Shown piece after piece: positions 1 through 6,800 of a stretch of DNA of 14,610 nt; the first letter of the stretch is position 1, and each line of letters opens with the position of its first letter. Origin of the DNA: JALZDI01 sp035557095 (GTDB lineage: Bacteria > Actinomycetota > Actinomycetes > Propionibacteriales > Nocardioidaceae). The notes beneath the pieces are model-generated. The model had not been told where the DNA came from and searched no databases. It saw only the letters and a program-made list of their open reading frames with translations. The stretch is from NCBI GenBank assembly GCA_035557095.1, contig DATMEB010000115.1, forward strand, positions 1-14,610, in the 5' to 3' direction. The translations under genes and the position numbers were made by a program.

Positions 1-31
1 TCCCGCGAGGTGCCGCCTGCGGAGCTGGCTG

Positions 32-47
32 AGTGGTATTGACCATT
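32..47. promoter_or_regulatory. DasR-type (dre-like) operator, site 1
   Basis: The 16-mer AGTGGTATTGACCATT contains the inverted repeat TGGT-N4-ACCA (34-45). This is the symmetric core of the dre site bound by the GntR-family regulator DasR, whose published consensus is close to ACTGGTCTAGACCACT. The site overlaps the apparent -35 hexamer (39-44) of the promoter ahead of the DasR-like gene, so a bound repressor would block RNA polymerase. The arms match well but the central four bases (ATTG) differ from the usual CTAG. Binding is inferred. Confidence 0.6.
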
Positions 48-68
48 CGCGGGAGGGTGGTCTAGCCT
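39..68 (+). promoter_or_regulatory. Probable sigma70-type promoter of the PTS operon
   Basis: A -35 hexamer TTGACC (39-44) and a -10 hexamer TAGCCT (63-68) are separated by 18 bp. The transcript would begin near 75, leaving roughly 55 nt before the annotated GTG of the regulator gene. Both hexamers are overlapped by DasR-box-like operators. Assigned by pattern only. Confidence 0.45.
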
Positions 69-71
69 CGC
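56..71. promoter_or_regulatory. DasR-type (dre-like) operator, site 2 (half-conserved)
   Basis: TGGTCTAG (58-65) equals the left arm and centre of the dre consensus, but the right arm reads CCTC instead of ACCA. It begins 24 bp after site 1, a little over two helical turns, and covers the -10 hexamer. Two sites on one promoter would fit cooperative autoregulation. On its own this site would be weak evidence; its placement beside site 1 and before a DasR-like gene raises its value. Confidence 0.45.
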
Positions 72-129
72 CGCCCTACCGAAGGGCACCGAGATCGCAC
101 ACACGGCGAGCAGCATCACGAAGCAGCGG

Positions 130-816
130 GTGGTCAGGGACCACCTGCTGGGCATGCGCGCGGACATGTCGGTCGGGGAGTCCCTCCCGCCGGAGCGTCA
201 GCTGGCCGAGACGCTCGGGGTCTCGCGTCTGACGTTGCGGGCGGCGGTCCAGCAGCTGGTCGCCGAGGGCCTGCTGCTGCGGCGACAGGGCAGCGGGACG
301 TTCGTCGCCCAGCCCGCGCTCGCGCAGCCGCTCACGATGACGTCCTTCTCCGAGGACATGCGCCGCAGAGGCATGCGTCCGGGGAGCCGGGTGCTGTCCT
401 TCGCTTCCGAGTTCGCCGGGGCCAAGGTCGGCGCACGGCTGGGGCTGAGCCCACGCGCGCAGGTGTTGGTGGTGCGTCGGCTGCGGCTGGCCGACGACGT
501 GCCGATGGCGATCGAGACCCTGCACATGCCGCAGGCGCTACTGCCCGAGCTGAACGTGGCCGACCTCGAGGACAGCTCGCTGTACGAGTACCTACGCGAG
601 CGCGGCATCGAGCTGGGCTCTGGCAGCCAGGTCATCGAGACCACGGTGACCGACGACGAGGAGTCGACGCTGCTGGACCTGCCCGTGCTCTCGCCGGCGT
701 TCCTGTTCGAGCGGATCACCTACGACCGGCAGGGGCACGTGCTCGAGTACGTCCGCTCCGTGTACCGCGGTGACCGCTACCGGCTGCTGGCCGAGCTGCG
801 GCCACCCCTGGCCTGA
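130..816 (+). CDS. GntR/HutC-family transcriptional regulator, DasR-like (UTRA domain)
   Basis: This is a DNA-binding repressor or activator of sugar uptake genes. Residues 1-60 form the GntR winged helix: the recognition region ERQLAETLGVSRLTLRAAV (22-40) and the wing RRQGSGTFV (51-59). Residues of about 72-220 form a UTRA effector domain, which in this family binds phosphorylated sugars. PMAIET (125-130) and the C-terminal VRSVYRGDRY (208-217) closely resemble DasR, the N-acetylglucosamine-responsive regulator of streptomycetes. It is the first gene of the PTS operon, 29 bp before the EIIC gene, and dre-like boxes lie upstream, so autoregulation is likely. The start is uncertain: GTG 130 is the first usual start after the stop at 40-42, but it clips the first helix, lacks a good ribosome binding site, and the open frame upstream (reading TEIAHTASSITKQR just before it) looks coding. 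The effector is inferred, not seen. Confidence 0.9.
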   Translation: MVRDHLLGMRADMSVGESLPPERQLAETLGVSRLTLRAAVQQLVAEGLLLRRQGSGTFVAQPALAQPLTMTSFSEDMRRRGMRPGSRVLSFASEFAGAKVGARLGLSPRAQVLVVRRLRLADDVPMAIETLHMPQALLPELNVADLEDSSLYEYLRERGIELGSGSQVIETTVTDDEESTLLDLPVLSPAFLFERITYDRQGHVLEYVRSVYRGDRYRLLAELRPPLA

Positions 817-845
817 ACCGTCGTGGCCACGCTGAAAGGACCCCC

Positions 846-2276
846 ATGGAAACCGTGAAGGAAACTCTGGCGTTCATCGCCGACAACGTCTTCGGCCAGG
901 TGCCTGTCCTGATCGGCCTGATCACCTTCATCGGGCTGGCCCTGCAGCGCAAGCGGGTCGAGGAGCTGATCGGCGGCACCCTCCGGGCCACCGTGGGCGT
1001 GGTGATCCTGTTCATCGGCGTGGACGTGTTCATCGGTGGGCTCACCGGGTTCCAGGCCGTGCTGGCCAGCGCCATGGGGACCACGCCACCCGCGTCCGAG
1101 CGCACGCTTGCCGACTTCCTCGGGCAGCACGGCGGCACCGTCGCGCTGGTCATCACCACCGCGTTCGCTCTGCACCTGCTGCTCGTCCGCGTGTTCCCCG
1201 CCGCCCGCTACCTCTACCTGACCGGGCACCTGATGTTCTGGATCAGCACCATCACCGTGGCCGTCCTGGTCGAGATCTCCCCGCAGGCCAACCAGCTCAC
1301 GCTGGTGCTGTGTGCGGCAGGTGTGGTGGCGGCGTACTGGACGCTGCAGCCGCTGTGGATGCGCCCGCTGATGCGCAAGGTGCTGCCCGACGACAAGTTC
1401 GGCTACGCGCACACCAGCTCGCTGACCTGCGTGCTGACGGGGCTGGCGGCGCGGCCGCTGGGCAGCAACGTCAAGCATGACACCGAGAAGTTGCGCGTGC
1501 CGCGGCAGCTGTCGTTCTTCAAGGACGTCAACGTCAGCACGGCACTGGTCATCTCGGCACTCATGCTCGTCGCAGTGGTGTTCGCCGACCGTGCCGTGGT
1601 GGCCGAGCAGGCCACCGCGATCAGCGACACGCTGTCGCCGTGGGTGTGGTGGCTCATGATCGGTCTGCGGTTCGCCGCGGGGATCGCCATCCTGCTCTTC
1701 GGTGTGCGCATGTTCCTCGCCGAGATCGTCCCTGCGTTCAAGGGGCTCAGCGACAAGGTCATCCCGGGCACCCGGCCGGCCCTGGACGCGCCGACGGTCT
1801 TCCCGGTCTCGCCGACGGCGGTGCTGGTCGGGTTCGTCACGGCCACCGCCCTGTTCCTCGTGCTGGTCGGCGCATTCGCCGCCGCGGACTGGTTCACGCT
1901 GGCGCCGCCGATGATCATGCTGTTCTTCGTGGGCGGGTCCGCCGGGGTCTTCGGCAACGCCGTCGCCGGCTGGCGCGGAGCCGTGCTCGGTGGCCTGCTG
2001 ACCGGGGTCACGCTCGCGGTCGGGCAGGCGGTCACCTGGGGCATGCTGGACTCCACCGCGCCCGAGCTCGCCACCCTGGCCGACCCGGACTGGTACGCAC
2101 TCGCCTGGCTGCTCAGGCTCGCCGAGCCGCTCGGCGGCGGGGCGGCGGTCTGGGTGATCCCGGTGGCCGCGGTCGCGATCACCGTTCTGGTGCTCGTACT
2201 GCTGCAACGCCGCGAGGACCGCCGGGCCAGCGCCGACGCACACCCGGAGGGGGCCACGGCCTCCGCCCGCAGCTGA
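846..2276 (+). CDS. PTS EIIC component, ascorbate/UlaA (SgaT) type permease
   Basis: This integral membrane subunit of a phosphotransferase system moves the sugar across the cytoplasmic membrane for phosphorylation by EIIB. At 476 residues it matches the usual size of UlaA (about 465). Many hydrophobic segments run through its length, including about 19-32, 47-65, 98-118 and 125-143. Family-like blocks include YLYLTGHLMFW (123-133) and HDTEKLRVPRQLSFFKDV (211-228), the counterpart of the P-x-x-LSF-x-D stretch of UlaA. EIIB and EIIA are separate genes directly downstream, as in the ula system. The ribosome binding site GAAAGGA (834-840) fits the ATG well. UlaA takes up L-ascorbate, but homologues serve other substrates, and no lactonase, decarboxylase or epimerase gene of ascorbate breakdown is nearby. 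The substrate is therefore open. Confidence 0.9.
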   Translation: METVKETLAFIADNVFGQVPVLIGLITFIGLALQRKRVEELIGGTLRATVGVVILFIGVDVFIGGLTGFQAVLASAMGTTPPASERTLADFLGQHGGTVALVITTAFALHLLLVRVFPAARYLYLTGHLMFWISTITVAVLVEISPQANQLTLVLCAAGVVAAYWTLQPLWMRPLMRKVLPDDKFGYAHTSSLTCVLTGLAARPLGSNVKHDTEKLRVPRQLSFFKDVNVSTALVISALMLVAVVFADRAVVAEQATAISDTLSPWVWWLMIGLRFAAGIAILLFGVRMFLAEIVPAFKGLSDKVIPGTRPALDAPTVFPVSPTAVLVGFVTATALFLVLVGAFAAADWFTLAPPMIMLFFVGGSAGVFGNAVAGWRGAVLGGLLTGVTLAVGQAVTWGMLDSTAPELATLADPDWYALAWLLRLAEPLGGGAAVWVIPVAAVAITVLVLVLLQRREDRRASADAHPEGATASARS

Positions 2277-2309
2277 ACCCTGACCACCAACCACAAGCAT
2301 GGAGAGTCC

Positions 2310-2609
2310 ATGAGACAGCAACCGCTGCAGGTCCTGACCGTCTGCGGTGTCGGGATGGGGTCCAGCCTCATGCTGAAGATGACCGCCGAGGACGCGCTGC
2401 GTGACCTGAACGTCGACGCGCAGGTGGAGTGCACAGACGTCTCCACCGCGCGGTCGATGACACCGGACGTCGTGATCGGGCAGGAGATGCACACTCAGGA
2501 TGTGCCCGACCTCGCACCGGTCGTCGTGACCGTGAGCGACTTCCTGGACCGCGACGGGTTGCGTCAGCAGCTGCAGGAGGCGCTGTCCGAGCAGGGCTGG
2601 CTGCCGTGA
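2310..2609 (+). CDS. PTS EIIB component, lactose/ascorbate (UlaB) type
   Basis: This small cytoplasmic phosphocarrier takes phosphate from EIIA and passes it to the sugar bound by EIIC. The 99-residue length is typical of free-standing EIIB. The N-terminal strand ends in the phosphocysteine loop VCGVGMGSSL, with the active Cys at position 12 followed by the glycine/serine-rich P-loop. The later VVIGQEM (54-60) fits the second Rossmann-like strand. The gene follows EIIC after 33 bp with GGAGAG at 2301-2306, and its stop overlaps the GTG of EIIA (GTGA, 2606-2609), so the two are probably translationally coupled. All residues expected for activity are present. Confidence 0.92.
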   Translation: MRQQPLQVLTVCGVGMGSSLMLKMTAEDALRDLNVDAQVECTDVSTARSMTPDVVIGQEMHTQDVPDLAPVVVTVSDFLDRDGLRQQLQEALSEQGWLP

Positions 2610-3043
2610 GCCTGGTCGATGCGGCGACGCGGACGGGCGTGCAGGACTGGCGCGAGGCCGTACTCACCTCCGCGCAGCTGCTGGTGGACATGGGCTCGGC
2701 GACCCAGGGCTACCCGCAGGCGTGCGTGGACGTGGTACGCGAGCACGGTCCCTACATCGTGTTGACCCCTGGCCTGGCACTGGTGCACGCACGACCGGAG
2801 TCCGGCGGGGTCGAGCTGGGCGTGGCGGTGCTCCGCCTCGACGGGCCCGTCGAGTTCGGCCACGAGGCCAACGACCCCGTGGACGTGCTGCTGGCGTTCA
2901 GCTCGCCGGACCAGTCGGCCCACGTGGAGACGCTGTCCACGCTGGCCCGGGCACTGGGCACGGGCCTGGCCGACAGGCTGCGCGAGGCCGGCAGCGCCGG
3001 TCGTCTACGTCAACTGGTCACGGAGGCGCTGGATGCCAACTGA
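2606..3043 (+). CDS. PTS EIIA component, fructose-mannitol/UlaC type
   Basis: This cytoplasmic phosphocarrier accepts phosphate from HPr on a histidine and gives it to EIIB. The GTG at 2606 overlaps the EIIB stop and gives a 145-residue protein, the normal size of an EIIA-2 domain. The active-site segment YIVLTPGLALVHARP (50-64) carries the phosphorylatable His61, and the later GVAVLRL and FGHEANDPVDVLLAF stretches match the family core, including a second conserved histidine. The same frame is open further upstream, but starts there would lie inside EIIB. The C-terminus overlaps the SIS gene by 11 bp. EI and HPr are not encoded in the window and must come from elsewhere in the genome. Confidence 0.9.
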   Translation: MSLVDAATRTGVQDWREAVLTSAQLLVDMGSATQGYPQACVDVVREHGPYIVLTPGLALVHARPESGGVELGVAVLRLDGPVEFGHEANDPVDVLLAFSSPDQSAHVETLSTLARALGTGLADRLREAGSAGRLRQLVTEALDAN

Positions 3044-3788
3044 ACACCGTCCCGCTCTCCCGGACACAGTCCGCGATCTCCTCGACCAGGTGGACGAGGT
3101 CAACCGTGACGCGTTGGGCCACGCGGCCGGCGTACTCCTGCAGTGCCTGCAACGCGACGGGCTCATCCACGTCGCCGCGTCGGGGCACTCACTGGCTCTG
3201 GTCTGCGAGACCTTCTACCGCGCGGGCGGGCTGGCGGCCGTGCGACCACTGTGGCGACAGGAGATGCTCCCGCTGGCCGATGCGCAGGGCAGCACGGTGG
3301 CCGAGCGTACGCCGGGACTCGGCCCAGAGGTGGTCGCAGCGGCCGCGCCACGGCCCGATGACGTGGTCGTGGTGTTCTCCACCAGCGGCCGCAACCCCTA
3401 CCCGGTCGAGGTCGCCGCCGCGTGCAAGGCGCGTGACGTCACGGTCGTCGCCGTGACCTCTCCGCAGGCGGGGCGGGCGGCAGAGGCCCGCCACGAGACC
3501 ACGCTGGTCCAGCACGCCGACGTCGTGCTCGACACCGCGGTCCCGCCGGGGGATGTGGCGTACCCCGGCGACCATCCGCGCACCAGCGCGGTCTCCACGA
3601 TCACCGCGGCCTACGTCTGGGGCGTCCTGCTCGCCGAGCTCGACGACCTGGCGATGCGCTCTGGATTCGAGCTGCCGCGCTGGCGCAGCGCCAACGTGCC
3701 CGGCGGTGACGCCGCGAACGTCGGGTTGTTCTCCCGCTACGGACCGCGGGTCCCCGAGCTGGGTGACGCCCTTCTCGAACGTCGCTGA
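3033..3788 (+). CDS. SIS-domain phosphosugar protein (UPF0309-like)
   Basis: The SIS (sugar isomerase) fold binds phosphosugars and catalyses isomerisation, deamination or dehydration. This 251-residue protein looks like the UPF0309 branch: ASGHS (49-53) followed by ETFYRAGGLAAVRP (59-72), and the second phosphate-binding loop STSGRNPYPVEV (116-127), close to the SNSGRN-x-x-P pattern of that family. Related genes lie beside nagA in Vibrio. To my knowledge, the Streptomyces member NagS is reported to dehydrate N-acetylglucosamine 6-phosphate and to be linked to DasR. The gene overlaps the EIIA end by 11 bp, with ribosome binding site CGGAGG at 3021-3026, so it is the last gene of the operon. 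Here it would probably act on the phosphosugar delivered by the upstream PTS. The exact reaction is unknown. Confidence 0.85.
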   Translation: MPTEHRPALPDTVRDLLDQVDEVNRDALGHAAGVLLQCLQRDGLIHVAASGHSLALVCETFYRAGGLAAVRPLWRQEMLPLADAQGSTVAERTPGLGPEVVAAAAPRPDDVVVVFSTSGRNPYPVEVAAACKARDVTVVAVTSPQAGRAAEARHETTLVQHADVVLDTAVPPGDVAYPGDHPRTSAVSTITAAYVWGVLLAELDDLAMRSGFELPRWRSANVPGGDAANVGLFSRYGPRVPELGDALLERR

Positions 3789-3841
3789 ACAGTGCCGCTG
3801 GGCTAGGCAGCCGCGTACGGCGAAACGGATGCGAGACCAGG

Positions 3842-6800
3842 TCAGTGGCCCGGCTGCCGTCGCGAACGCCGCCGCAGCTCGGCCGACCGGGCGTGCCGTG
3901 CGACGCGCGGCCGCGCGGGCCTCTGCTTGCGCTCGGGGTGGCTCGGTGCGGTCACGGGCGGAAGCGGCTCGCCGTCTGTTGCGAAGGCCGGCTCCGGCAT
4001 CGTCCCGGTGATCTCGGGGGTCGAGGCAGCGGGTCGCGGCGGGGTGACATCCCCCTCGACCGAGATGTGTGGCAGGAACCGGTCGAGCCAGCGCGGCAGC
4101 CACCACGCGGCGCGTCCTGCGAGCACCAGCAGCGCCGGGGCGAGGGTGACGACGAGGATGCCGGCAAGGACCACCGCAGTGGCCAGGCCTACGCCGAACT
4201 GTTTGATCGTCGGGTCGCCGTCGAGGATGAAGCTGGCGAAGACAGCAGCCATGATCAGCGCCGCCGCGGTGGTGATCCGGGCACTCGACGTCAACGCCAT
4301 GGAGACACTGTCGCGTGCCTCCGCACCTTCGTGGTGGTGCTGCTGGACGTGGCTGACGAGGAACACCTCGTAGTCCATGGACAGCCCGAACAGGCCCGCG
4401 AACATCATCAGCGGGACGTAGCTCGCGATCGGCACCGACGGGTCGGGCGTCTCGATGCCCAGCAGCGAGATGCCCCAGCCCCACTGGAACGCGGCCACGA
4501 GCACGCCGAACGCCGCGGCCGCCGACAGCAGGTTGGTCACCGCGGCCTGCAGGGGGATCAGCAGCGAGCGGAAGGCCACCATCAGCAGCAGGCCGCCGAG
4601 CAGCACCACCGTCCCGATCACGAGCAGGAGCCGTGCGGTGATCAGCGAGGCCAGGTCGACGTTCGACGCGGTGAAGCCGCCGACGAACGACGTGATCCCG
4701 CCGCCCTGGTTGGTACGCGGGAGCACGGTCGCCCGGACGCGCTCGACCATGTCTGCGGTCGCGTTCGCCGACGGGGCCGTCTTCGGGACCGCCGAGATGA
4801 TGACCACGTCGCCGTTCTTGTTGATCTGCGGTGGTGTCAGTGACACGACACCCGAGGCGCCGGACAGGCCGTCCTGGAGGTTCACGATGCGCGGGTCCGT
4901 TCCGCGGTCGTCGCCACCGGCCTTGGTGAGCATGTTCGTGAGCTGCTTCTGCAGCTTCTGCGCCTCCTTCTTCTCCTGCTCGGCCTGCTGCTGCTCGGCC
5001 TTGAGCTGGTTGGCCTGCTTCTGGAGCGCGTTCGCCTGCTTCTGGAGCGCGTTGCCCTGGCGTTGGAGGGCGTCGGCCTGGCGTTGCAGTGCGTTGCCCT
5101 GGCGTTGGAGGGCGTCGGCTTGGCGTTGCAGTGCGTTGCCCTGGCGTTGGAGGGCGTCGGCCTGGCGTTGCAGCGCGTTGCCCTGCTGACGCAGGACATC
5201 GGCCTCGCTTCGCAGTGCGTTGCTCTCCTGCCGTAGCCCTGCTGCCTCGGCCTGCAGCTGGTTGGCCTGGGTCTGCAGGGCGGCGGCCTGGCGTTGCAGG
5301 TTCGTCTTCTGTTGCTGGAGCTGCTCGGCCTGGCGTTGCAGGCTCGCCTTCTGCTGCTGGAGCTGGTCGGCCTGCTGTTGCAGCTGCGCGGCCTGGCGTT
5401 GCAGCTGCACGGCCTGGTTGGCGAGCCGGCGCGCCTCAGCGACCAGGCGCTGAGCCTCCTGCCGGAATGGCCCGAGCTCCTGTCGGACCGCAGCCTGCTG
5501 GTCCTCGACATCGGCGAGGCGGGCCCGGAGCCGGGCCAGCCGCCGGGGATTGTCCGCCGAGCGCGCGATACGCCGGTCGAGTACGCGCTCGCGGATCTCG
5601 AGGAAGGCAAGCTGCCGGACCAACGGACGGACCTGCGCCGGGAGGGCTGCGATCTCACTGCGCAGGGCCGCCTCACGCCTTTCCAGACTGGCCTGCTCGG
5701 CCTCGAGCTGCCGCTGCTGCACCCTCAGCTGCGTGGCCTGGCGCTGCAGCGCGGCTTGCTCTCTGCGGAGCTGCGCGGCCTGTCGCTGCAGGGCGGCCTG
5801 CTCTCTGCGGAGCTGCGTGGCCTGGCGTTGCAGCGTGGCCCGTTGGTTTCGGAGCCCTGCGCCCTGGCTCTCCAGCGTGGCCTGCTGGCTCTGCAGCCGC
5901 GCAGCCTGGACCCGCAGCGAACGCTGCTCGGCTTGCAGCCGGGCCTTCTGGTCCTCCAGGGAGCTGCGCTCGGCACGCAGCTGCGCACCCTCGTCCTTCA
6001 GCGCGGCCTGCTGGTTCTGCAGCTGCGTGCCCTGGTCCTCCAAAGCCTCCTGCTCCGACTGCAGCTGGGCCTTCTGGTCCTCCAGGGAACGCTGCTTCGC
6101 CTCCAGCTGCTTCTGCTCCTGCTCGAGCTGTTTCTGCTCCTTCGGCAGCTGCTTCTGCGCCTGGTCGAGCTTCTTCTTCAGCGACTGGGCCTTGGCGTAC
6201 TTCTTGTTGTACTCCGCGCTGGGCGCGGCCACCGGTTTGAGGCTCGACGCGACCTGCAGCGGACCGTTGTACCCGACGCCGAAGCCCCCGCTGATCAGGT
6301 CGTAGGCCTTGCGCTCGGTGCTTTCCGGCGCAGCGGCGCCGATGTCCTCCTGGCCGAGCTCCAGCGAGAACGCAGGGATGATCAGCGGCACCAGCGCGGC
6401 CGTCGAGATCACGGCGACCAGCACCGGATGGCGTCGGACGACCCCGGCCCACGCGGCCCACATGCCCTTCCCCGGTTTCGCCTTCGGCCGCATGAACGCC
6501 GGGAGGGACAGCCAGGCGATCCGCGGCCCGAGCAGGCCGAGGAACGCCGGGAGGAGGGAGACCGCCACCGCCACCGCCGCGACGACCGCGATCGCCGAGG
6601 CCATGCCGAGCGCGCTGACGAGCGGGATTCCGGCGACACCCAGCGAGAGCAGGGCGATGACGACCGTGCAGCCCGCGAACACGATCGCGCTGCCCGACGT
6701 CGCGACCGCCGTGGCAATCGAGTCGACCATGGGCATGCCGTCGCGGAGCTGGTCCTGGTGCCGGGTGATGAGGAACAGCGAGTAGTCGATGCCCACGCCG

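Noticed and set aside
1..42. Open frame ending SREVPPAELAEWY then TGA, possibly the tail of an upstream + strand gene
   Set aside because: Only 13 codons are visible, other frames are also open, and there is no recognisable similarity. The stop also falls inside the operator-like repeat.
777..2492. 571-codon open frame on the - strand opposite the EIIC gene
   Set aside because: The product is low-complexity (H, R, G, D and Q rich), typical of antisense GC-rich frames, while the + strand encodes a clear UlaA-type permease.
3789..3841. Possible bidirectional terminator between the SIS and MMPL genes
   Set aside because: Only 4-bp stems (GCCG-CGTA-CGGC at 3810-3821, GCTG/CAGC at 3797-3811) without U runs; too weak to call.
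3189..4484. 431-codon - strand frame crossing the SIS gene, the gap and the MMPL 3' end
   Set aside because: It crosses two convergent real genes and has no family features.
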